A stretch of 64,000 nt of DNA from Hordeum vulgare subsp. vulgare (lineage: Eukaryota; Streptophyta; Magnoliopsida; Poales; Poaceae). Below are positions 19,589-31,910 of the stretch, in pieces. The notes beneath the pieces were generated by a model, which saw only the letters and a list, made by a program, of their open reading frames with translations, had not been told where the DNA came from and ran no database searches. Position 1 is the first letter of the stretch; every line of letters begins with the position of its first letter. The translations under genes and the position numbers were made by a program. Location of the stretch: the NCBI RefSeq assembly GCF_904849725.1, contig NC_058521.1, forward strand, positions 101,852,244 through 101,916,243. The letters are read 5' to 3'.

Positions 19589-21116
19589 TGATACGTCCAT
19601 TTTGCATCATGTTTTCATGTTGATATTTATCGCTTCTTGGGCTGTTATTTCACTTCACGGTACAATTCTTATGCCTTTTCTCTCTTATTTTGCAAGGTTT
19701 ACATGAAGAGGGAGAATGCCGGCAGCTGGAATTCTGGCCTGAAAGTGGAGCAAAGTTGAGATACCTATTCTGCGCAACTCCAAACGCCGTAAAAATCAAC
19801 GAGGATTTTTTTTCCGGATTTATAAAAAATACTGGGCCGAAGAAGTGCCAGAGGGGCGCCAGGGGTTGGCCACAAGCCTACACGGCGCGGCCACCCCCCC
19901 CCAGGTCGCGCCATGAGGGCTTGTGGGCAACCTGCTGGCCCACTTGCCCCCCTCTTCTGCTATATGAAGGGTTTCGTCCAGGAAAAAATCAGGGAGGAGC
20001 TTTTTCGTGGTTTCGCCGCCGCCACGAGGCGGAACTTGAGCAGAACCAATCTAGAGCTCCGGCAGGACGATCCTGCCGGGGAAACTTCCCTCCCGGAGGG
20101 GGAAATCGCCGCCATCGTCATCACCAACACTCCTCTCAACGGAGGAGACTCATCACCATCAACATCTTCATCAGCACCATCTCATCTCCAAACCCTAGTT
20201 CATCTCTTGTAACCAATATCCATCTCGCGACTCTGATTGGTACTTGTAAGGTTGCTAGTAGTGTTGATTACTCTTTGTAGTTGATGCTAGTTGGATTACT
20301 TGGTGGAAGAGTTTATGTTGAGATCCTTGATGCTACTCATTATCTCTCTGGTCATGAATACGATTATGCTTTGTGAGTAGTTACTTTTGTTCCTGAGGAC
20401 ATGGAATAAGTCATGCTAATAGTAGTCATGTGAACTTGGTATTCGTTCGGTAATTTGATATGTTGTATGTTGTTTTTCCTCTAGTGGTGTTATGTGAACA
20501 TCGACTACATAACACTTCACCATTATTTGGGCCTAGAGGAAGGCATTGGGAAGTAGTAAGTAGATGATGGGTTGCTAGAGTGACAGAAGCTTAAACCCTA
20601 GTTTATGTGTTGCTTCGTAAGGGGCTGATTTGGATCCACTAGTTTAATGTCATGGTTAGACTTTGTCTTAATTCTTCTTTCGTAGTTGCGGATGCTTGCG
20701 AGAGGGGTTAATAATAAGTGGGATGCTTGTCCAAGTAAGGGCGGTACCCAAGCGCCAGTCCACCCAAATATCAAACTATCAAAGTAACGAACGTGAATCA
20801 TATGAACATGATGAAAACTAGCATGATTGAAATTCTCGTGTGTCCTCGGGAGCGTTTTTCCTCCTATAAGACTTTGTCCAGGCTTGTCCCTTGCTACAAA
20901 AGGGATTGGGCCACTTTGTTGCACCGTTGCTACTTTTGTTACTTGTTGCTTGCTACGAATCATCTCACCACATAATCACTTGTTACCGACAATTTCAATG
21001 CGTGCAGATTTTACCTTGCTGAAAACCACTTGTCAGATCCTTGTGCTCCTCGTTGGGTTCGACACTTTTACTTATCGAAAGGACTACTATTGATCCCCTA
21101 TACTTGTGGGTCATCA
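19589..21116 (+). repeat. Left LTR of the Gypsy element (1528 bp)
   Basis: Begins tgatacgtccattttgcatc and ends cttgtgggtcatca. It contains a GC-rich hairpin at 19858-19939 and 'tatatgaagggtttcgtcc' near 19960, which may be the LTR promoter. Collinear with 36900-38422 with scattered mismatches and small indels. Confidence 0.93.
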
Positions 21117-21127
21117 AGACACTTTTC

Positions 21128-21145
21128 TGGCGACGTTGCCGGGGA
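21128..21145 (+). other. Primer binding site of the Gypsy element (tRNA-Asp type)
   Basis: tggcgacgttgccgggga lies 11 bp after the LTR. From memory of plant tRNA-Asp(GUC), whose 3' end reads ccccggcaacggcgcca, it is complementary with one mismatch. Confidence 0.7.
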
Positions 21146-21222
21146 GTGAAGCACCTTTGGTAAGTGGAACTTGGTAAGGAAACATTCATATAGTGTGCTG
21201 AAATTTATTGTGACTTGTCACT

Positions 21223-23253
21223 ATGGATACTAATCCTTTGAGGGGCTTGTTCGGGGTATCTTCACCTCGAACGGAAGCACGAAGAGTTGCTCCTCAACCT
21301 GCTGCACCTACTGAAAATATTTTCTTTGAATTTCCTTCGGGTATGCTTGAGAAACTGCTGGCTAATCCTTTTACAAGAGATGGAACATCACATCCAAACT
21401 TGCATCTAATCTATGTAGATGAAGTTTGTGGTTTATTTAAGCTTGCAGGCTTGCCCGAGGATGAGGTCAAGAAGAAGGTCTTTCCTTTATCTTTGAAGGA
21501 TAAGGCGTTGACATGGTATAGGCTATGTGATGATACTCGATCATCGGACTACAATCGGTTGAAATTAGAATTTCATCAAAAGTTTATCCTATGCATTTAG
21601 TACATCGTGATCGGAATTATATTTATAATTCTTGGCCTCGTGACAGAGAAAGCATCGCTCAAGCTTGGGGGAGGCTTAAATCAATGTTATATTCATGCCC
21701 CAATCATGAGCTCTCGAGAGAAATTATCATTCAGAATTTCTATGCTCGGCTTTTTCATGATGATCTCACCATGCTTGACACTTCTTGTACCGGTTCTTTT
21801 ATGAAGAGAGATATTGACTTCAAATGGAATTTATTGGAGAGAATTAAACGCAACTCTGAAGATTGGGAGCTTGAAGAAGGTAAGGATTCGGGTATGAAAT
21901 TCACGTTTGATTGCGTAAAATCCTTTGTTGAGACAAATACTTTTTGTGACTTTAGCGCTAAGTATGGACTTGACTCTCAGATAGTAGCTTCACTGTGTGA
22001 ATCCTTTGCTGCTCATATTGATCTCCCCAAAGAGAAGTGGTTTAAATATCATCCTCCTTTAGAAGTCAATGTAGTTAAACCCACTCCAGTTGAAGAGAAA
22101 GTCATTGCCTATAATGATCCTATGGTTCCGAGTGCTTACATTGAGAAACCACCTTTCCCTGTTAGGATAAAGGATCATTCTAAAGCTTCAACTGTGATAC
22201 GTAGAGGCTATATTAGAACACCTACACCCCCTGAGAAAAATAGAGTTGAACCTAGCATTGCTATTATCAAAGATCTTATGTCCGACGATGTTGAGGGACA
22301 TAATATTCACTTCTGTGAAGATGCTGCTAAAATTGCTAAACCTCACGTTAGAGACAAACATAGGCCTGTTGTTGGCATGCCTGTGGTTTCTGTTAAGATA
22401 GGAGATCATTGTTATCATAGTTTATGTGACGTGGGTGCTAGTGTTAGTGCAATACCTCAATCCCTATGCGATGCAATCAAAGACGAGATTGCACCTGTTG
22501 AGATAGAGCCTATTGATGTCACTATTCAGCTTGCCAATAGAGATACTATCTGCCCTGTGGGAATTGTTAGGGATGCTGAAGTCTTGTGTGGTAAAACGTA
22601 GTATCCTGCTGATTTCCTCGTTCTTGCTACCGCACAAGATAGCTTTTGGCCCATCATATTTGGCAGACCTTTTCTCAATACCGTCAATGCTCATATTGAC
22701 TGTGAGAAGCAAACTGTCACTGTTGGCTTTGAAGGTGTGTCACATGAGTTCAATTTATCCAAATTTGGTAGACAACCTCATGAAAAGGAGTTGCCTAGTA
22801 AGGATGAAACTATTGCCTTAGCTTCTATTGGCGTGCCTCCTACTGATCCCTTAGAGCAATACTTGCTTGAGCATGAAAATGATATGCATATGGATGAAAG
22901 GGATGAGATAGATAGAGTTGTCTTAGAACAATATCCTATCCTTAAGAATAATATGCATGTTGAACTGCTTGGGGATCCACCCCCACCAAAGGGTGATCCT
23001 GTGTTCGAGCTTAAACAGTTGCCTGATACTCTTAAGTATGCTTCTCTAGATGAAAAGGAGATATACCCTGTTATTATTAGTGCTAGCCTCTCAGAGCATG
23101 AAGAAAAGAAGTTACTAAAAACTCTGAGGAAGCACCGTGCTGCTATTGGATATACTCTTGATGATCTTAAGGGCATTAGTCCCACTCTATGCGAGCACAA
23201 GATTAAAATCGATCCTGATTTCAAACCAGTTGTTGATCATCAAAGGATATTGA
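21223..23253 (+). pseudogene. Gypsy gag, protease and N-terminal pol, broken
   Basis: Starts at atg 21223 ('MDTNPLRGLFGVS'). The gag core is recognisable by 'LPEDEVKKKVFPLSLKDKAL'. A frameshift near 21580 moves the frame to that of 21591-22601, and a TAG stops it at 22599-22601. The same frame then continues to the Copia insertion at 23253. The protease active site reads C-D-V-G-A-S ('HSLCDVGASVSAIP') near 22426-22467; Athila-lineage elements use a D-x-G-A form here. The last part ('LDDLKGISPTLCEHKI') is the entry to reverse transcriptase. The reading resumes at 31911 beyond the Copia element. Confidence 0.88.
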
Positions 23254-25086
23254 TGTTGGAAATATGCCCTAGAGGCAATAATAAATTAGTTATTATTATA
23301 TTTCTTAGTTCATGATAATCGTTTATTATCCATGCTATAATTGTATTGATTGGAAACACAGTGCATGTGTGGATACATAGACAAAACACTGTCCCTAGTA
23401 AGCCTTTAGTTGACTAACTCGTTGATCAAAGATGGTCAAGGTTTCCTGACCATAGGCAAGTGTTGTCACTTGATAATGGGATCACATCATTAGGAGAATC
23501 ATGTGATGGACTAGACCCAAACTAATAGACGTAGCATGTTGATCGTGTCATTTTGTTGCTACTGTTTTCTGCGTGTCAAGTATTTGTTCCTATGACCATG
23601 AGATCATATAACTCACTGACATCGGAGGAATGCTTTGTGTGTATCAAACGTCGCAACGTAACTGGGTGACTATAAAGATGCTCTACAGGTATCTCCGAAG
23701 GTGTTCGTTGAGTTAGTATGGATCGAGACTGGGATTTGTCACTCCGTGTGACGGAAAGGTATCTCGGGGCCCACTCGGTAATACAACATCACACACAAGC
23801 CTTGCAAGCAATGTGACTTAGTGTAAGTTGCGGGATCTTGTATTACGGAACGAGTAAAGAGACTTGCCGGTAAACGAGACTGAAATAGGTATACGGATAC
23901 TGACGATCGAATCTCGGGCAAGTAACATACCAAAGGACAAAGGGAATGACATACGGGATTATATGAATCCCTAGCACTGAGGTTCAAACGATAAGATATT
24001 CGTAGAATATGTGGGATCCAATATGGTCATCCAGGTCCCGCTATTGGATATTGACCGAGGAGTCACTCGGGTCATGTCTACATAGTTCTCGAACCCGCAG
24101 GGTCTGCACACTTAAGGTTCGACGTTGTTTTATGCGTATTTGAGTTATATGGTTGGTTACCGAATGTTGTTCGGAGTCCCAGATGAGATCACCGACGTCA
24201 CGAGGGTTTCTGGAATGGTCCGGAAACAAAGATTGATATATAGGATGACCTCATTTGGTTACTGGAAGGTTTTCGTGCATTACCGGAAAAGTTTCGGGCT
24301 CATCGGTAGTGTACTGGGAGTGGCGGGAGGGGTGCCGGGGACCATCAGGAGGGGTGTCACGCCCCAAGGGGTCTCATGGGCTATGGTAAGAGATAAACCA
24401 GCCCCTAGTGGGCTGGAATAAGTTCCCACTAAGGCCCATAAGGTTTGAGAAGGAAAAAACACAAGGTGGAAAGAGTTTCCAAGTGGGAAGGTGGAATCCT
24501 ACTCCAAGTAGGATTGGAGTAGGACTCCTCCACCTCCAATTTCGGCCAAACCTTTAGGTTTTGAGGCTGCCTCCTCCCCTCCCTCCCTCCTATATATAGT
24601 GGGGTTTTAGGGCTGATTTGAGACAACTTTTGCCACGGCAGCCCGACCACATACCTCCACGGTTTTACCTCTAGGCCGCGTTTCTGCGGAGCTCGGGCGG
24701 AGCCCTGCTGAGATTATATCACCACCAACCTCCGGAGCGCCGTCACGCTGCCGGAGAACTCATCTACCTCTCCATCTCTCTTGCTGGATCAAGAAGGCCG
24801 AGATCATCGTCGAGCTGTACGTGTGTTGAACGCGGAGGTGCCGTCCGTTCGGCACTAGATCGGAGCGGATTGTGGGACGGATCGCGGGACGGTTTGTGGG
24901 ACGGTTCACGGGGCGGATCGAGGGACGTGAGGACATTCCACTACATCAACCGCGTTCACTAACGCTTCTACTATGCGATCTACAAGGGTACGTAGATCGG
25001 AAATCCCCTCTCGTAGATGGACATCACCATGATAGGTCTTCGTGCGCGTAGGAATTTTTTTGTTTCCCATGCGACGTTCCCCAACA
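23254..25086 (+). repeat. Left LTR of Copia element 1
   Basis: tgttggaaatatgcccta ... cgttccccaaca. A TATA-like tcctatatatagtg near 24587 probably marks the LTR promoter; the sequence downstream would be R-U5. Confidence 0.93.
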
Positions 25087-28000
25087 GTGGCATCATGAGC
25101 TAGGTTCATGCGTAGATGTCTTCTTGAGTAGAACACAACAGTTTTTTGTGGGCGGTGATGTGCGTTTTGCTGCCCTCCTTAGTCTTTTCTTGATTCCGCG
25201 GTATTGTTGGATCGAAGCGGCTCAGACCGACATTACTCGTACGCTTACAAGAGACTGGTTTCATCGCTACGAGTAACTCCGTTGCTCAAAGATGACCGAC
25301 GAGTGTCAGTTTCTCCAACTTTAGTTGAATCGGATTTGACCGAGGAGGTCCTTAGATGATGTTAAATAGCAATTCATATATCTCCGTTGTGGTGTTTGCG
25401 TAAGTAAGATGCGATCCTACTAGATACCCATGGTCACCACGTAAAACATGCAACAACAATTAGAGGACGTCTAACTTGTTTTTGCAGGGTATGCTTGTGA
25501 TGTGATATGGCCAACGATGTGATGTGATATATTGGATGTATGAGATGATCATGTTGTAATAGTTAGTATCGACTTGCACGTCGATGGTACGGCAACCGGC
25601 AGGAGCCATAGGGTTGTCTTTAAACTAACGTTTGTGCTTGCAGATGCGTTTACTATATTGCTAGGACGTAGCTTTAGTAGTAATAGCATGAGTAGCACGA
25701 CAACCCCGATGGCGACACGTTGATGGAGATCATGATGATGGAGATCATGGTGTGACGCCGGTGACAAGAAGATTGTGCCGGTGCTTTGGTGATGGAGATC
25801 AAGGAGCACATGATGATGGCCATATCATGTCACTTATGAATTGCATGTGATGTTAATCCTTTTATGCACCTTATTTTGCTTAGAACGACGGTAGAATTAT
25901 GAGGTGATCTCTCACTAAAATTTCAAGACGAAATTGTGTTCTCCCCGACTGTGCACCGTTGCTACAGTTCGTCGTTTTGAGACACCACGTGATGATCGGG
26001 TGTGATAGACTCAACGTTCACATACAACGGGTGCAAAACAATTGCACACGCGGAACACTCGGGTTAAGCTTGACGAGCCTAGCATGTGCAGACATGGCCT
26101 CGGAACACATGAGACCGAAAGGTTGAGCATGAATCGTATAGTTGATATGATTAGCATAGAGATGCTTACCACTGAAACTATTCTCGACTCGCGTGATGAT
26201 TGGACTTGAGATAGTGGATTTGGATCATGTACCACTCAAATGACTAGAGAGATGTACTTTTTGAGTGGGAGTTCTTAAGTAATATGATTAATTGAACTAA
26301 TTGTCGTGAACATAGTCTAATGGTCTTTGCGAATTACGATGTAGCTTGCGCTATAGCTCTACTGTTTTTATATGTTCCTAGAGAAAATTTAGTTGAAAGT
26401 TGATAGTAGCAAACTTTGCAGACTGAGTTTGTAAAACCGAGGATTGTCCTCGTTGCTGCGTAGAAGGCTTATGTCCTTAATGCACCACTCGGTGTGCTGC
26501 ACCTCGAGCGTCGTCTGTAGATGTTGTGAACATCCGACATACACGTTTCTGATGACTACACGATAGTTCAGTACAAAATACTTAATGGCTTAGAAGCAAG
26601 GCGCCGAAGACGTTTTGAAACGTCACGGAACATAAGAGATGTTCTAAAGAGATGAAATGGTGATTTCATGCTTGTGCCCTTGTTAAGAGGTATGAGACCT
26701 CCGACAAGATTCTTTGTCCACGAAGTAAAGGAGAAAATCTCAATCGTTGAGCGTGTGCTCAGATTACTGAGTACGACAATCGCTTGAATCAAGTGGGAGT
26801 TGATCTTCCAGATAAGATAGTGATGGTTCTCCAAAGTCACCGCCACCAAGCTGTGAGAGCTTCATGATGAACTATAACATATCAAGGATAGATACAATGA
26901 TCCTTGAGCGGTTCGCGATGTTTGACACTGCGAGAGTAGAAATCAAGAAGGAGCATCAATAGTTGATGGTTAGTAAAACCACTAAGTTTCGAGAAAGGCA
27001 AGGGCTAGAAGGGATACTTCGTGAAACGGCAAAGCAGTTGCTGCACTAATGAAGAGACCCTAGATTAAACCCAAGCCCGGGACTAAGTGCTTCTGTTATG
27101 AGGGGAACGGTCACTGAGGCAGAGCAACTCTAGATACTTGGCAGATAAGAAGGCTGGCAAAAGTCGAAAGAAGTATATTTGATATACATGATGTTGATGT
27201 GTACTTTACTAGTACTCCTAGTAGCACGAGGATATTGGATACCGGTTCGGTTGCTAAGTGATAAGTAACACGAAAAGAAAGTTACGGCATAAACGGAGAC
27301 TAGCTAAAGGCGAGGTGACGATACGTGTTGGAAGTGTTTCCAAGGTTGATATGATCAAACGTCGCACGCTCCCTCTACCATTGGGATTGGTGTTAAACCG
27401 AAATAATTGTTATTTGGTGCTTGCGTTAAGCATGGACATGATTGGATCGTGTTTATTGCAATACAATTATTCATTTAAAGAGAATAATGGTTACTCTATT
27501 TGCTTGAATAATCACCTTCAATGGTTTATTGAATCTCGATAGTAGTGTTACACATGTTCATGATATTGGTGCCAAAAGATACGAGGTAATGATGATAGTA
27601 CCACTTACTTGTGGCACTGCCGCTTGAGTCATGTTTGTATAAATTGCATGAAGAGGTTCCATGCTGATGGATCTTTATACTCACTTTATTTTGAATCACT
27701 AGTGACATGCAAATCATACCACATGAGCAAGGCCTTGTTTTCATTGAGATGAAACAAGATAGTAACTTGTTGGAAGTGATACATTTTGATGTATGCAGTC
27801 CAATGGGTGCTGAGGCACGCAGTGGATATCATTATGTTCTTACTTCAATGACGATTTGATTAGATACAAGAGTATTTACTTAATGAATCACAAGTCTGAA
27901 ATATTGAAAAGTTCAATTATGTTTCGGAGTGAAGTTCGTCGTAACAAGAGGATAAACTGTCTATGATATGATCATAGAAATGAATATCTGAGTTACGAGT

Positions 28001-30077
28001 TTTGGTACACAGTTAAGACAATGTGGAAATTGTTTCGCAGTTCATGCCACCTGGAATATCATAGTGTGATGATGTGTCTGAACGTCATAGCCACGCACTA
28101 TTTGGTATGGTGCATGCTATGATGTCTCTTATCGAATTACCACTATCGTTTATGGGTTATGCATTAGAGACAACCGCATTCACTTTAAATAGGGCACCGC
28201 GTGTTTCCGTTGAGATGACACAGTATAGACTGAGGTTTAGAGAAATCTAAACTATCGTTTCTTGAAAGTTTGGGGCTTCGACACTTATGTGAAAAAGTTT
28301 CAGTCTGATAAGCTCGAACCCAAAGCGGATAAATGCATCTTCATAGGATATCCAAAATAGTTGGGTACATCTCCTATCTCAGATCCGAAAGCAAAGTGTT
28401 TGATTTCTAGAAACGGATCCTTTCTCGAGGAAAGGTTTCTCTCGAAAGAATTGAGTGGGAGGGTGGTAGAACTTGATGAGGTTATTGAACCATCACTTCA
28501 ACCAGTGTGTAGCAAGGCGCGGGAAGTTGTTCCTGTGGCGCCTACACCAATTGAAGTGAAAGCTGATGATGGTGATCATCGAGCATCGGATCAAGTTACT
28601 ACAAACCTCGTAGGTTGACAAGGTCGCGTACTACTGCAGAGTGGTACGGTAACCCTGTCTTGGAGGTCATGTTGTTGAGCAACAGTGAACCTACGAGTTA
28701 TGGAGAAAGCAATGGTGGGCCCGAATTCCGACAAATGGCTGGAGGCCATGAAATCCGAGAGAGAATCCATGTATGAAAACAAAGTGTAGACTTTGGAAGA
28801 ACTACTTGATGGTCATAGGACTATTGAGTAAAGATGGATCTTTAAAAGGAAGACAGACGATGATGGTGTTAAGTCACTATTAAGAAAAGCTCGACTTGTC
28901 GCAAAGATGTTTCCGACAAGATCAAACAGTTGACTATGATGAGACTTTCTCACTCGTAGTGATGCTGAAAGTCTGTTAGAATTATGTTAGTAGTTGCTGC
29001 ATTATTTATGAAATATTGCACATAGGATGTCAAAACATTGTTTCCTCGACGGTTTCCTTGAGCAAACATTGTATGTGATACAACCAGGAGGTTTTGTCGA
29101 TCCTAAAGATACTAGCAAGTATGCAAGCTCCAGCGATCCTTCAATGGACTGGTGCAAGCATCTCGGAGTTGGAATATACACTTTGATGAGATGACCAAAG
29201 ATTTTGGGTTTGTACAAGGTTTATGAGAAACTTGTATTTCCAAAGAAGTGAGTGGGAGCACTATAGAATTTCTGATAAGTATATGTGGTTGAAATATTGT
29301 GGATCAGAAGTAATGTAGAATTTCTATAAAGCATACAAGATTGTTTGAAAGGAGTTTTCAAAGGAGTACCTGGATTGCGCTACTTCAACGTTGAGCATCA
29401 AAGATCTATGGAGATAGATCGAAAGCGCTTAATAGAAGTTTCAACAAGATGCATGCCTTGACAAGTTTTTGAAGGAGTTCAAAATAGATCAGCAAAGAAG
29501 GAGTTCTTGGTTGCGTTGTGAGGTGTGAATTTCAGTAAGACTCAAAACCCGACCCCCGCAGAATAAAGAGAATAGACAAAGGTCGTCTTCTATGCCTTGG
29601 CCGTAGAATCTGAAGTATGCCATGCTGGGTACCGCACCTGATGTGTGCCTTGACTCAAAGTCTGTTGAGAGCTACAGAGAGTGATCCATGATTGAATCAC
29701 TAGCAGCGGTCAAAATTTATCCTTAGTAACTGATGGACTAAGGAATTTTTCTCGATTATGGAGGTGGTTAAAGAGTTCGTCGTAAAGGGTTACGTCGATG
29801 CAAGCTTTGACACTAATCCGAATAACTATGAGTAGTGAAACGGATTCGTATAGTAGAGTAGATATTTGGAGTATTTCCAAATAGCACATAGTAGCAACAT
29901 CTATAAGATGACATAAAGATTTGTGAAGAACACACGGATCTGAAAGTTTCAGAACCGTTGACTAAAACATCTCTCACGAGCAAGACGTGATCAGACCCCA
30001 TAACTATATGGGGTTGGATTCGTTGGAATCACATGGTGATGTGAACTAGATTATTGACTCTAGTGCAAGTGGGAGAC
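25087..30077 (+). pseudogene. Copia element 1 interior: gag-pol remnants
   Basis: Remnants follow the Copia order. A degenerate zinc knuckle 'CFCYEGNGH' plus stop lies at 27088-27117, and the protease motif 'LDTGSVAK' plus stop at 27235-27261. The pre-integrase motif 'WHCRLSHV' is near 27610-27635. Integrase pieces ('MMSLIELPLSFMGYALETT') lie near 28110-28170, then 'SDKLEPKADKCIFIGYP' near 28295-28355. RT pieces ('CKLQRSFNGLVQASRSWNIHFDE') are near 29120-29190. The RT active-site position reads Y-V-V-E (29282-29293) where functional elements have Y-V-D-D. An RNase H piece 'VKGYVDASFDTNPN' lies near 29785-29826. Stops and frameshifts run throughout. Confidence 0.8.
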
Positions 30078-31910
30078 TCTTGGAAATATGCCCTAGAGGC
30101 AATAATAAATTAGTTATTATTATATTTCTTAGTTCATGATAATCGTTTATTATCCATGCTATAATTGCATTGATTGGAAACACAGTGCATGTGTGGATAC
30201 ATAGTCAAAACACTGTCCCTAGTAAGCCTTTAGTTGACTAGCTCGTTGACCAAAGATGGTCAAGGTTTCCTGACCATAGGCAAGTGTTATCACTTGATAA
30301 CGGGATCACATCATTAGGAGAATCATGTGATGGACTAGACCCAAACTAATAGACGTAGCATGTTGATCGTGTCATTTTGTTGCTACTGTTTTCTGCGTGT
30401 CAAGTATTTGTTCCTATGACCATGAGATCATATAACTCACTGACACCGGAGGAATGCTTTGTGTGTATCAAACGTCGCAACGTAACTGGGTGACTATAAA
30501 GATGCTCTACAGGTATCTCCGAAGGTGTTCGTTGAGTTAGTATGGATCGAGACTGGGATTTGTCACTCCGTGTGACGGAGAGGTATCTTGGGGCCCACTC
30601 GGTAATACAACATCACACACAAGCCTTGCAAGCAATGTGACTTAGTGTAAGTTGCGGGATCTTGTATTACGGAACGAGTAAAGAGACTTGCCGGTAAACG
30701 AGATTGAAATAGGTATATGGATACTGACGATCGAATCTCGGGCAAGTAACATACCGAAGGACAAAGGGAATGACATACGGGATTATATGAATCCCTGGCA
30801 CTGAGGTTCAAACGATAAGATCTTCGTAGAATATGTGGGATCCAATATGGGCATCCAGGTCCCGCTATTGGATATTTACCGAGGAGTCACTCGGGTCATG
30901 TCTACATAGTTCTCGAACCCGCAGGGTCTGCACACTTAAGGTTCGACGTTGTTTTATGCGTATTTGAGTTATATGGTTGGTTACCGAATGTTGTTCAGAG
31001 TCCCAGGTGAGATCACATACGTCACGAGGGTTTCCGGAATGGTCCGGAAACAAAGATTGATATATAGGATGACCTCATTTGGTTACCGGAAGGTTTTCGT
31101 GCATTACCGGAAAAGTTTCGAGCTCATCGGTAGTGTACTGGGAGTGGCGGGAGGGGTGCCGGGGACCATCAGGAGGGGTGTCACGCCCCAAGGGGTCTCA
31201 TGGGCTATGGGAAGAGATAAACCAGACCCTAGTGGGTTGGAATAAGTTCCCACTAAGGCCCATAAGGTTTGAGAAGGAAAAAACACAAGGTGGAAAGAGT
31301 TTCCAAGTGGGAAGGTGGAATCCTACTCCAAGTAGGATTGGAGTAGGACTCCTCCACCTCCAATTTCGGCCAAACCTTTAGGTTTTGAGGCTGCCTCCTC
31401 CCCTCCCTCCCTCCTATATATAGTGGTGTTTTAGGGCTGATTTGAGACAACTTTTGCCACGGCAGCCCGACCACATACCTCCACGGTTTTACCTCTAGAT
31501 CGCGTTTCTGCGGAGCTCGGGCGGAGCCCTGCTGAGATTAGATCACCACCAACCTCCGGAGCGCCGTCACGCTGCCGGATAACTCATCTACCTCTCCGTC
31601 TCTCTTGCTGGATCAAGAAGGCCGAGATCATCGTCGAGCTGTACGTGTGCTGAACGCGGAGGTGCCGTCCGTTCGGCACTAGATCGGAGCGGATCGTGGG
31701 ACGGATCGCGGGACGGTTCGTGGGACGGTTCGCGGGGCGGATCGAGGGACGTGAGGACGTTCCACTACATCAACCGCGTTCGCTAACGCTTCTGCTGTGC
31801 GATCTACAAGGGTACATAGATCGGAAATCCCCTCTCGTAGATGGACATCACCATGATAGGTCTTCGTGCGCGTAGGAAATTTTTTGTTTCCCATGCGACG
31901 TTCCCCAACA
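30078..31910 (+). repeat. Right LTR of Copia element 1
   Basis: Collinear with 23254-25086 over the full 1833 bp. The first bases are tcttgg rather than tgttgg, a change in the terminal dinucleotide after or during insertion. Confidence 0.93.

Larger units (their letters stand above)
23254..31910 (+). mobile_element. BARE1/WIS-type Copia retrotransposon, complete but coding-dead
   Basis: 8657 bp, with LTRs 23254-25086 and 30078-31910 of equal length (1833 bp). The target duplication ATTGA is perfect (23249-23253 and 31911-31915). By eye the LTRs differ at about 40-50 sites (about 2.5%). The right LTR starts TC instead of TG. The primer-site region tggcatcatgagctaggttc follows the left LTR and the polypurine tract aagtgggagac precedes the right one. 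The 4991-bp interior carries recognisable gag, protease, integrase and RT remnants but no long ORF. Confidence 0.95.
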